Positions 9,028-17,500 of a stretch of 35,591 nucleotides of DNA are shown here, piece after piece. The notes under the pieces were generated by a model. The model made no database searches, was not told the DNA's origin, and saw nothing but the letters and a program-made list of their open reading frames with translations. Position 1 is the stretch's first letter; every line of letters begins with the position of its first letter. Origin of the DNA: Alphaproteobacteria bacterium. Lineage in GTDB: Bacteria > Pseudomonadota > Alphaproteobacteria > Acetobacterales > Acetobacteraceae. The stretch lies in NCBI GenBank assembly GCA_017307335.1, contig JAFKFJ010000194.1:1-35591 (forward strand), read 5' to 3'. The translations under genes and the position numbers were made by a program.

Positions 9028-9954
9028 TCATCGCGCCTCCGCCACGGCCGCCGGGGCGAGGATGTCGTTGCTCTCCCATCCGTGGCCGTGCGCGGTGGTG
9101 ACGAACTCGCAATCCCAGATTCCCCAGTTCGTCGGCAGGGGAACCTGCGCGAGCGGGTTATGGACATAGGTGATCGGCCGGATCTGGCGCGACAAGTTGC
9201 CGAGCCCGACGCGCGACCAGATGACCCCTGAGATGTCGGCGAAGCGCTCGTCGAGAAACGCCGTGCGCGGGATGGGATTGCGTTCGCGGTCGATGAGCGG
9301 AGCCGCGTGGAACCCTTCCTCGACGACGTCCCCGGTCGCGCGATCGATGGTGATATAGGCATCGCCGATCGGGAAGAGGGTGGTCATGATCAGCGGCAGG
9401 GGCCGCTCGGCGACATAGACCCCGAACCGGCTTGCGCTGATGGCGACGATCCGCGTGTCCTCGGGCGCGATCACGCCCTGTTGGATATAGCGGGCGATCT
9501 TTTGGGCCTTGGTCCAGAAGGCGCCTGAGGTCCGCAACTGCGCCTGGCGGATCGGTGCGGCGGCGAGTCCGCCGCCCTCGTTGATAGGGATGGGCCGCAC
9601 GATCTGGTCGGGACCCGGCGCGCCTTCGTCGGGTGCGATGGCTTCGATCCAGATGCGACGACCCTGTTCGAGGACGCAAAGGTCAGGCTGGCCGCCCTGG
9701 CGCTGGCGGTCGATGACGGGCAACAACATGCGACCGGCCTCGAGCAAGGCGCAGCCGAGATACATCTCCCAGAAACGGCCCTCGACGTCGCGGGCGAAGC
9801 CCTGCGGAAAATCAGGGTCGGCATAGGGCTCATAAATTGCCCACATCGCCTCGATCCGATCGTGAAGCTGCCGTTCGAAGGGCGATTCCGCAGCCTTCAG
9901 ATTCTCGAAGCCGCGATCGAGATTGGGGCCGTCGACGTCGAAAAGACGGGTCAT
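9028..9954 (-). CDS. Uncharacterised PD-(D/E)XK-like protein, distant relative of the neighbour
   Basis: This 308-residue hypothetical protein is of the type often seen near restriction genes. About residues 60-110 give the signature R-F-W-E-M-Y-L-x-C-A-L-L-E-A-G, then QPDL with D91, then R-I-W-I-E104-A-I-A-P after 13 residues. This matches the core of a PD-(D/E)XK fold, with Ile where Lys is expected. The C-terminal part (EFVTTAHGHGW and nearby) has no motif I know. It starts at ATG 9954, 13 bp after the stop of the first gene of the operon, and ends 67 bp before the 470-residue relative. A nuclease or nuclease-derived sensing role is inference. Confidence 0.6.
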   Translation of the reverse strand: MTRLFDVDGPNLDRGFENLKAAESPFERQLHDRIEAMWAIYEPYADPDFPQGFARDVEGRFWEMYLGCALLEAGRMLLPVIDRQRQGGQPDLCVLEQGRRIWIEAIAPDEGAPGPDQIVRPIPINEGGGLAAAPIRQAQLRTSGAFWTKAQKIARYIQQGVIAPEDTRIVAISASRFGVYVAERPLPLIMTTLFPIGDAYITIDRATGDVVEEGFHAAPLIDRERNPIPRTAFLDERFADISGVIWSRVGLGNLSRQIRPITYVHNPLAQVPLPTNWGIWDCEFVTTAHGHGWESNDILAPAAVAEAR

Positions 9955-9967
9955 CGTCCTGTCTCTG

Positions 9968-10522
9968 TCAGGCGCTGCGCAGCATCCGCTCGATCCGGAC
10001 GCGGTGATAGCCGTGGGCGTGCACCTGCTGCCGGAGCTGTCGGATGTCGCTGACCCCGAAGGCCACGGCCGCCTTCAGCGGGCTGGCGAAGGTCGCGTAG
10101 TAGGTCCAGCGCGCACCAGCGGGCAGGGCTGCGTTCTGGCGGCGGTCGGTGATGACGACATCGCGCGGATCGCGGCTGTTCCGGAAGGCGTGGAACGTGA
10201 TCCAGTCCGGCCGCCGATAGCGCGTGGCCTTGCTGAAGGGCACCGACTGCACCTTCACGTCGCTCTGGTCGAGCACCCAGTCGCGCTGCTCCAAGATCTG
10301 GCGCACCATGTGGCCGACCATCTGCTTGACGCGGTCGGCCAGCACGTTCTCACGGAATTCCGCCAGGAGCTGCTCCTCGATGCCCTCGACCGCGGGCTTG
10401 CCCAGCTCCGAGGCGGTCTCCAGGCGGGCGACGCTTTCGGGCCGGATAAGAAAGGCCCAGATGCGCTGACCGAGATCGGACGCGTAGAGCGATGCGAACT
10501 TTTCGGGGCTGTAGGTCAACAT
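9968..10522 (-). CDS. Uncharacterised 184-residue protein, first gene of the minus-strand operon
   Basis: I do not recognise this protein. It begins MLTYSPEKFASLYASDLGQR at ATG 10522, with a near-perfect ribosome site AAAGGAGG eight bases upstream; the frame is open to 10678 but that start would cross the divergent gene. The N-terminal half is helical with EEQLLAEFRENVLADRVKQM. The C-terminal half contains DWITFHAFRNSRDPRDVVIT, and ends basic (YHRVRIERMLRSA). No membrane segment or signal peptide is visible. As leader of a six-gene operon it could be a structural or sensing partner of the nuclease-like proteins that follow; this is inference only. Confidence 0.65.
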   Translation of the reverse strand: MLTYSPEKFASLYASDLGQRIWAFLIRPESVARLETASELGKPAVEGIEEQLLAEFRENVLADRVKQMVGHMVRQILEQRDWVLDQSDVKVQSVPFSKATRYRRPDWITFHAFRNSRDPRDVVITDRRQNAALPAGARWTYYATFASPLKAAVAFGVSDIRQLRQQVHAHGYHRVRIERMLRSA

Positions 10523-10534
10523 GAGCGGCCCTCC

Positions 10535-10573
10535 TTTACCGGGCAAATATGGCCGGTTATAAGTGCCTGTCAA
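10535..10573. promoter_or_regulatory. Overlapping divergent promoter candidates
   Basis: On the plus strand TTTACC (10535-10540), 17 bases, then TATAAG (10558-10563) fits a sigma-70 promoter for the nuclease/TIR/HEPN operon. On the minus strand TTGACA (complement of 10568-10573) stands 16-18 bases from AT-rich CATATTTG (about 10551-10544), fitting a promoter for the six-gene operon. The two overlap, so the divergent operons could be co-regulated from one site. Assigned by eye. Confidence 0.45.
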
Positions 10574-10598
10574 TGCCGGTGCACGATTGGGCGCTCCG

Positions 10599-11258
10599 AT
10601 GCCGGAATGGGGGAGGCTGGACTTGGACTTCGAGGATCTCGTCACCGCGCTAGCGCCGCCGCCGAACCGCGCAGGCAAATCCGATGGCGGCCATGAGCAC
10701 CATCTCTACGAAGGCGCCGTGATGGTCGCTTACGCCATGCATCTTCTGCGCACGGCGAATGCGCAGCATGTGCGCATCCATCCCGACGGCGAGCATGGCA
10801 AGCAATTCGATTTTGCGGGCTGGCTACAGCGTCGGGAATTCACCAAGGTCTCCAGCCTCGGCAGCACGGCCTATGGCGGCGTCTATCGGAACGCCGCGGG
10901 CCAAACGATAACCGTCCACCCCAAGTCCGGCCTTGGTGATGTCGTGGCGGAAATCGGCGACCGCATCATTTCGGCGGAGTGCAAGGGCGGCATCATCAAC
11001 ACGCGGCATCCGGGGCAGGTGTCCCGACTCTACAAGGGGCTGTGCGAGACGGTCGGGTTGCTGATGGCGACGCCGTCGCCGGGCCGACAGGTTGCGGTCG
11101 TGCCTCTGACCGAGGGCACTTTGCGCCTGGCCGAGCGGCTCGCGCCGCGCTGCACGCTGGCCGGTATCGAGATCGCGCTTGTCGGCAGCCGCGGCGAGGT
11201 CATGGACGTCAAGCCGTCGCTGGGGAGCGAACGGGGCCGGGAGGGGAACGACAGATGA
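10599..11258 (+). CDS. PD-(D/E)XK nuclease-like protein, first gene of TIR-HEPN operon
   Basis: The protein (219 residues from ATG 10599) has a plausible restriction-type core: D114 (GLGDVVAEIGD), then 13 residues later E127-C-K129 in SAECKGGII, which gives the D...ExK triad intact. The helix after it (HPGQVSRLYKGLCETVGLLM) fits the fold. Start choice is open. A GTG at 10563 lies inside the candidate -10 box and is unlikely. ATG 10599 has a weak ribosome site. TTG 10623 has a strong GGGGGAGG (10609-10616) six bases upstream. The stop overlaps the ATG of the TIR gene (ATGA, 11255-11258), so translation is coupled. I infer a DNA- or RNA-cleaving or nuclease-derived sensing role. Confidence 0.7.
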   Translation: MPEWGRLDLDFEDLVTALAPPPNRAGKSDGGHEHHLYEGAVMVAYAMHLLRTANAQHVRIHPDGEHGKQFDFAGWLQRREFTKVSSLGSTAYGGVYRNAAGQTITVHPKSGLGDVVAEIGDRIISAECKGGIINTRHPGQVSRLYKGLCETVGLLMATPSPGRQVAVVPLTEGTLRLAERLAPRCTLAGIEIALVGSRGEVMDVKPSLGSERGREGNDR

Positions 11259-12367
11259 GAAGAGTACTGACGGTCGGCGTGACCTATGCCGGCGATGCGA
11301 TCGAAGGAGTGGAGATCGACAATCTCGGTCTGTGCCGACCCGAAGTGGATCGCGAGCGAGCCGCCTATCCACTCTACGAATATGACACGATCATCATCAA
11401 TCCCGAGAGCTACTCGCATTTCCTGTTCGGCAAGGCCGGCGAGTTCTCGAACGAGCTCTACGAGCTTGGCAAGCTGAAGGGGCAAAAAGACCGGTACGAT
11501 ATCGATTCCGCGTTCGACGCCGAGGATCGGCGGAAGGAAATGGAGGCGGCGATCGCGGACGGCGCCACCGTCATTTGGTGCCTCTCCGAGCCGAAGCGGG
11601 TGAACTTCTACGGCTATCGCGAAACCCATCTTGGCTATGTGGCGCCGAAGGTGGCGAGCTTCGTCAAACGCTCGGAGCTGCTCGTGAAAAAGGGACGCAG
11701 GATGGGGCCCGTCGACCCGGACAGTCCGTTCGCGCGCTATTTCGACGTGCTGTCACAGACCGGCGGCTGGACGCTTTGCCTGTCGGATCCCGGCGACGGC
11801 TATGCATCTGTCGCCGCGACGCCGGAGGGCTATAGCCTGGGCGGACGGGTGACGCTCGGGACGACAACGGGGTGGCTGCTGACGCCGCCGACGTCGCAGG
11901 AAGCGCAAAACCAGCTCGTGCGCGACAGCCTGGCGCTGGAAAAGGCCGACCCCGCGCACGAGAAGTATCACGGCATCTTCCTGAGCCACACCGGCGTCGA
12001 TAAGCCGTTCGTGCGCCAGCTGCGCAAGGATCTCCTCGCCCACGGCGTGCCGCGCGTCTGGCTGGACGAAGCCGAGATCGATATCGGCGACTCGCTGATC
12101 GCCAAGATCGACGAGGGCATGAAGCTCAGCCGCTACATCGCCGTCGTCCTGTCGAAGAAATCTATCGACGCCCTTTGGGTGAAGAAGGAGCTCGACGTCG
12201 CAATGAACCGGGAGATCGCCAGCGGCGAGGTGGTGGTGTTGCCGTTGCTCTATGAGGAGTGCGAGCTGCCTGGCTTCCTGAAAGGCAAGCTCTACGCCGA
12301 TTTCTCCAAGCCCGAAGACTATGAAACTGTGCTGGGCAAGCTCTTGCGGCGGCTTCGGATCGCCTAA
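11255..12367 (+). CDS. TIR-domain protein with an unrecognised N-terminal domain
   Basis: The 370-residue protein has two parts. Residues 1-230 contain YDTIIINPESYSHFLFGKA and VIWCLSEPKRVNFYGYRETH; I know no family for this, and it may be the sensing part. Residues from Y238 form a TIR domain: YHGIFLSHTGVDK (box 1), VWLDEAEIDIGDSL (box 2 region), SRYIAVVLSKKS, and W308-V-K-K-E312-L. E312 is at the position of the catalytic Glu in NAD-cleaving TIRs. Bacterial TIR proteins commonly deplete NAD or make cyclic ADP-ribose signals upon phage infection. The start overlaps the preceding nuclease-like gene by ATGA, and the stop overlaps the next start by TAATG. TIR identity is firm; NADase activity is inferred from the Glu. 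Confidence 0.88.
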   Translation: MRRVLTVGVTYAGDAIEGVEIDNLGLCRPEVDRERAAYPLYEYDTIIINPESYSHFLFGKAGEFSNELYELGKLKGQKDRYDIDSAFDAEDRRKEMEAAIADGATVIWCLSEPKRVNFYGYRETHLGYVAPKVASFVKRSELLVKKGRRMGPVDPDSPFARYFDVLSQTGGWTLCLSDPGDGYASVAATPEGYSLGGRVTLGTTTGWLLTPPTSQEAQNQLVRDSLALEKADPAHEKYHGIFLSHTGVDKPFVRQLRKDLLAHGVPRVWLDEAEIDIGDSLIAKIDEGMKLSRYIAVVLSKKSIDALWVKKELDVAMNREIASGEVVVLPLLYEECELPGFLKGKLYADFSKPEDYETVLGKLLRRLRIA

Positions 12368-13701
12368 TGCGCGAAGCTTCGACCGGTCCGAGCGCGGCCA
12401 TGCTCACGGCGCTGACGGACTTATGGCGACTGCGCCCCCCGGGGCCCGACAATATCCTCGTGCATCCCGCGTTCGAGCGGCTGCGCGAGGCTTGCCGTGA
12501 AGGCTACCCGAACGCTGGCAAAAAAGGTCCGGCATTTGCGCTCTCGACGGCGCTGAGGGCTTTAGGCCTGCCGTGTCACCTGCAGAAGGACACGGCCCAT
12601 CTCGCGTTGCCGGTGGAGGAGGCGGCCAAGGATCTCGATGCGGGGCTGCGCGCCACCCAAGCCAAGCGCATCCATCTCGCGCCGCTTGATTTGGCCGCCG
12701 ACCTGCCGCCGCTTGCGTTCGGTTCGGCGGAGATGCGCCGGCTGACGGCGGACGAGCTGCGCGTCTTGGTCGATGTGCCCCGGCTGAAGCGACACTATCA
12801 GCGTCAGGATTTCGACGCGGAGCGCTTCTCGGAATTCCACTGGCTGATAGTCGAAGAAATCGTGCCGCTCGACCAGGAGCCTGAAGCCCGGGCGGTCCCG
12901 GTGCTGTTCATGGACCTGAGCCAGGACCTCGGGCGGATCGAACCCCACAAGGGCCGCTTTCCCGTTGCGTTAGAGGAAGCGCTGTTCTTTCTCCTGCTGG
13001 CGCCGTGGGAGCGCTGGTCGACGATGGCGGAAGTCGACTGGCGCGGCTTCCGCGTGCCGTGGGTCTACACCGTCGACAGCGACATTATCGTCCGTCCCAA
13101 CCCGCCACCGTCGCCCGACACGTTGAGCTGGGAGGACCGGATCTACGACGACGGTTATGGCGGGACCTATGAGGAGGAGCGACCGGTCGAACTGCGGCTG
13201 GAGGATGCCGCCGCAACCGAATTGCCCGTCTGGGACCAGAGCCGATGGATGATCGTGGAGCAGGCAAAGAAGTCGGTCCTGTTCGAGACGCCTATCGCGC
13301 ACTTTCTGGTCCGTGCGTTTCTAGCCGAAGGCGTGGACGAGTTCCTCGCGCACATCACCACGATCGAAGCTGCCTTGGGGCTACGCGCGGATCATCAGAA
13401 GAGTTTCCGCGTCGCGCCGGATCGCCACAAGGGGATGCGCGCCACGAACAGGATGCGAGGGCGCGTCGCGGGGCTTCTCGGCGATCGCCGCTACGCCGAC
13501 CAATATGAGCGGCTGTTCAACGTGCGAAGCGCTTTCCTGCATGGCCGCGCCATGACGGATATATCGACAGAGGAACGCGTGATGGCCCGATCGTTGGCTC
13601 GTGAGGTCGTGGAAGCGCTGATCCTCGCCACGCAGACTCCGACCCCATCCCGCGAGGAGTTCCTCGATGGCCTCCTCGATAAAGGCGCCCCGCTGCTCTA
13701 G
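12367..13701 (+). CDS. HEPN-like protein (R-x4-H), third gene of TIR operon
   Basis: A 444-residue protein. The last 120 residues are helical and contain R387-S-A-F-L-H392-G-R in FNVRSAFLHGRAM, the R-x4-H motif of HEPN-fold proteins, in a setting like the ApeA-type HEPN family (helix EFLAHITTIEAALGLRADHQ before it). The N-terminal 300 residues carry no motif I recognise, though LRALGLPCHLQKDTAHL recalls host-factor-like segments. HEPN proteins of this kind are RNases that cleave tRNA or other RNA in abortive defence. The ATG shares one base with the stop of the TIR gene, so the two are made together. RNase function is inferred from the motif and operon. Confidence 0.7.
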   Translation: MREASTGPSAAMLTALTDLWRLRPPGPDNILVHPAFERLREACREGYPNAGKKGPAFALSTALRALGLPCHLQKDTAHLALPVEEAAKDLDAGLRATQAKRIHLAPLDLAADLPPLAFGSAEMRRLTADELRVLVDVPRLKRHYQRQDFDAERFSEFHWLIVEEIVPLDQEPEARAVPVLFMDLSQDLGRIEPHKGRFPVALEEALFFLLLAPWERWSTMAEVDWRGFRVPWVYTVDSDIIVRPNPPPSPDTLSWEDRIYDDGYGGTYEEERPVELRLEDAAATELPVWDQSRWMIVEQAKKSVLFETPIAHFLVRAFLAEGVDEFLAHITTIEAALGLRADHQKSFRVAPDRHKGMRATNRMRGRVAGLLGDRRYADQYERLFNVRSAFLHGRAMTDISTEERVMARSLAREVVEALILATQTPTPSREEFLDGLLDKGAPLL

Positions 13702-13839
13702 CGCGGGTAAGCCCCTATAGCGGGCCTTCAGCGAGCTGGTCGCGGCGGCTTCGCGGCTTCCTGACTTGCGCGCAGCGTGGGGAGGGACCGCGCACGATGG
13801 CGCCTGCCGCCACCTTCCGGCCGAGGCTCGCCGCGAGAG

Positions 13840-13856
13840 GAGGAGCGTCGCTCCTC
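13840..13856. terminator. Small hairpin between convergent operons
   Basis: GAGGAG, five bases, CTCCTC forms a short perfect hairpin in the 153-bp gap between the stop at 13701 and the stop at 13855. It overlaps the last codon of the minus-strand nuclease gene. There is no T-run on either side, so it is at best a weak bidirectional terminator. The rest of the gap holds nothing I can identify. Confidence 0.3.
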
Positions 13857-14559
13857 AGGAAGTTGAGGTGACAGGCGCCGCCGGCACCATATCGACGAAA
13901 ACGTGCTTCAGCCGGATGACGTGGCTGCCATTCTGAACCAACGCGCCGTCTAAAACAGCCAAGGCCAGGGAATGTGCCGCTTCGGCCGTCAGCCCCGCGG
14001 ACTCTCCGTAGGTTTTCCGAATGCGCGCATCGACGGCATCAACCACGGCTGAAGCCGGAAGCGCAAGCACATAACCCAGCATGAAACCCCAATCATGCCC
14101 GGCGGCGTACTGACCAGTAGCAAAGCGCGCGACGCCTTTCGTGACATAACTCGCATTCAGGGTAGGATCACTTGCGTGCACACGCTTACATTCAACAGCG
14201 ACATAGGCGTCCTCATCGCCAAACTGATGCAGGAACTGCAAAGTGATGTCGATCCGACCTAGGATGGTCGGATCGTCGTTCGCCATATCTTCAAGCTCAT
14301 GCTCACCACGAAGTTGAAGGTTCGTCAGCCCGAGCGATTTCTTGACTCGGCGCATTGCCTTTCGGACCATGATCGTGGTCGGCACTTCGAGCATGCCGGG
14401 GACAACGTGTGGTCTAGCTTCGTCGCAGCCTCTGCAAAGAAGATCGAGGACGGTGGCGATCTGATCGCCCGACAGGGCGAAAGCGGGAAGCCCGAATGGA
14501 ACGTCAGGCGTGAGCAACGGCGTTCCCTCTCCGCAGCCAATGGTCTGCGAGGATGACAT
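13855..14559 (-). CDS. PD-(D/E)XK nuclease partner of the adjacent methyltransferase
   Basis: A 234-residue protein with a complete-looking PD-(D/E)XK core: D104 in GRIDITLQF, and E123-C-K125-R in AYVAVECKRVHAS, followed by a helix with ASYVTKGVARFATG. It is probably the restriction or repair-type endonuclease that works with the methyltransferase upstream. The ATG at 14559 would overlap the methyltransferase gene by 56 bp and has a poor ribosome site. A TTG at 14517 (codon 15) is preceded by GGAGAGGG at good spacing and overlaps by only 14 bp, so it may be the true start. Target and mode of action cannot be read from the sequence. Confidence 0.75.
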   Translation of the reverse strand: MSSSQTIGCGEGTPLLTPDVPFGLPAFALSGDQIATVLDLLCRGCDEARPHVVPGMLEVPTTIMVRKAMRRVKKSLGLTNLQLRGEHELEDMANDDPTILGRIDITLQFLHQFGDEDAYVAVECKRVHASDPTLNASYVTKGVARFATGQYAAGHDWGFMLGYVLALPASAVVDAVDARIRKTYGESAGLTAEAAHSLALAVLDGALVQNGSHVIRLKHVFVDMVPAAPVTSTS

Positions 14560-17500
14560 CGGCGTCGTTCAAGCCCGCAGTACGGGTCCAGTTTCGGATT
14601 TCGCTGGGCTTCAGAATGAAAAGGTCATCTGATCCATAAAGCCTGATCTGCCGCCGTTCGTTGAGGTAGGGCGGTATCGGGGCATCGAATTGCCCCCGCA
14701 AAAGCGCCCCCAAAGCGTCAAGTTCGGCTGGGTCGCCGTCTCGGATGATCGATTTCTTACCAGGGCCGCCCTGCGCCATAACGAACCGAACGGCGGTAAT
14801 GCCGGCAACGCCAGAAGCCAGATCCGCTTTGGTCAGCCGCGTCGGATAAATGACAGCTTCAAGGTGACGCTCGTTGCGAGCGCGAAGGTAGGTGTCGACC
14901 GTTTGCACGACCTGGCCGGCATAGGCTCGCAAAGCCGCTGCATCTGGTGGTGTGATAAGACCGGCGCGTTCGCTTCGATTCTCAAAAACAAGGTAGCGCG
15001 CGCGTTCGACGCTGTCGCGGGCGAGAGTTCGCTCGTCCCGGTCCAAGTCGTACACATCGAAAACCGCTTCATCGAGCGCCTTGAGACTGGCGGAGTTCGA
15101 TGGATCGGCCGCCGCCGCCTCTTCGGCTTCGATCAGCGCTGTGAACAAGGCGGGATCGATCCTGGTCAGATCGGGAATGCGCAGCGACAGGAGATCATGA
15201 GGCTCCACCGTCGGGCGCTCGAGGCCCCAGGTGGGCCCGCCAAGTGCAAACTGAAAGGCTGTGAGGCAGGAGTTCAATATTCCGCTGAGCGCGTAGGCGT
15301 ATTTGACGTCCGCGCCGGCGAAGGACACGCCATAGAAGTTTTGGGTGTAGAGCACGTCGCGCGGACTGACGGCCGCGCTGTAGCGTCCACGCTCGGCGCC
15401 CGAGGCATTGCCCACCTTGGAACAGAGCAAGATTGGCCCGCGGAAAATCGACTCGCGCCGGGGCCGATGTAGCGTTTTGTGCGTGAAGTCATCGAGCGAT
15501 GCGTAATCGAGGCGGAACGCCGAGAACTTCTCAGGTGTGACGACCTTAAGGCGCCGATAACCGGCGGGAGGCGTGTTTGCGTCGCCGCGGACCTGGAAAC
15601 CTTGGCCTCGGTTGGCAGACGGGTCACGTTCCAGCGTCTGCAGCAGCATGTCAAAACGTGGAAAATCCTTTTCAAGCCGCTCGATTAGCCAACCGTCACG
15701 AACCGTTCCGAACGTCGCCGCTTTGAGAAACGGCGGGGTCGCCAGTACGCGTTTGAGCGGGACGGAACGGATTTCCCCCGGGCCGAGACCGAACACGCCC
15801 GTGCGTCGGAAATCCGGTGACCACGGAATGGAGCCGACGAGCATGCGGTCGGCTTGCGGACCAAGACCGCAACGAGCGAAAAAAAGCAGCGCCGGACCGA
15901 GTGCATCAGGGAAGAGATCTTCCCGGCGAAGATAGGAGAGATTGATCAAAGCGACAGGTGCGAGGCGCTCCAAGAGGTGGTTTCGCGCCGCGACAGCGTG
16001 AACATCTTTGGAAAAGAAGGGCGTCGCTTTCATAACCATGCCGACGCGGCCGTGTTCTCCGGCAAGCTCCGCACCGAGCGACAGAAATGCTTGGTCCGGG
16101 CTCCGCCTGGGACGCAGCGTTGATGTGTCGGAAGTGCGCCGCCTTTCGGTGCCGCCTTCTTTCCTGACGAACGTCCATGGGGGATTGCCGACCACCGCGT
16201 CGAACGCTCGGCTAGTGATCGCTGCGGGCAAATTGTCGCCGAGCGAGTCCGCTTCGAACAGCGTGGTGTCGATCAAGCGATCGAATTTCAGATCACGGAT
16301 GTCGCTGATCGGCTGCTCGTCGAGTTCCAGAGCGGCGAGATATAGGCTGAACGCAGCGATACCGAGCGCCGCGCGATTGATATCGACGCCAAAAAGCTGG
16401 CCATAGAGGATACGCCGGACGAGTTCTCGGCTGGCGGGTTTCCCTTCCGCCGCGCGCCAGACCAGCCGGCGAAACGCTTCCACGAGGAAGGCTCCCGACC
16501 CACATGCTGGGTCGATAACCGCCCCATGGGACGGCAGACCCTCGAAAACGGGATCGAGTGTAAGATGGACGAGCTCAACGGGCGTGTAATGAAGACCCTG
16601 CGATCGCGCCTCGTCCGCGGCGCTCGTTCGCGCGAATTGTTGATAGATCGAGCTGATGAGATCGACCGGAATGGCGTTGAAGCGGAAGCGAAAAAGGCGT
16701 CCCTGTCCAAGGCGCTCAGGGATCAGGCTGCGCCCCTCCACGAAATCGCGGATCAGCTCCAGATGCTGAGGTGTTAATTGTTCACGCTCGGCCCCGGGGT
16801 CGTCCATCGGGAACAGGTCGCCGTTGAAGGTCGTCCGCAGCCAGTCGAACAAGGCAAATGCGCTCGAGGGCGTTGCGAACATCGCACTGAGATCTGCGGG
16901 CATGTCCGCCGGCAAGAAAGGCTGGGCAATTCCCCGATCCAGCAGATACCAGGTGAAGATGCAGCGCCCGACAAACCGCTGCGCGATGTCGCGCGCGTGA
17001 ACCAAGGCGCGCTCGGTTTGCGGACCGCCGAGCGCCGTCAGGCGGTCCTCCAGCGCAGAGATCTCAGCTAGCAGCTCCCGGTCAACGCGATGCCGCCGAT
17101 TGATCCGGGACCCGATTGGACTGGTCCAAAACGCGCCCGTCTCGGTGGCGATGCGACCACATTGAGCGTCCAGCACGCGAAGGCGCTCGCCGGACTGGAG
17201 AACGAAACGGTCCAGGGCCTGCGGCGCCTGCGCTGCTTGTTCGTCAGTTGGCTCGGGTGAGGCATAGCAGTCGTAAAGGCGGATATCCGTAGGCGTGATA
17301 ATCCACAGCAGCGGCGCGACCCCGACGTTCCACGCCGCTTCATGCCACCGACGAAGATCCTCATCGGAAGGTTCGGCTCCGCCTGCGTCCTTGAAGATGC
17401 TGGTAGGGGCATTCTGCGCCGTGAAGACGGCATCCGCCTGCAGTCCGACTCGCTCGTCCGAAAACACGGCGCGCATCTTGGCCGCGCGAGGATCGCCTGC

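Noticed and set aside
7611-9101. 496-residue plus-strand frame
   Set aside because: Antisense to the 470-residue minus-strand protein, which has a good start and coding-like composition.
10563-10598. GTG 10563 as start of the nuclease-like gene
   Set aside because: It lies in the candidate -10 box and lacks a ribosome site; later starts are better.
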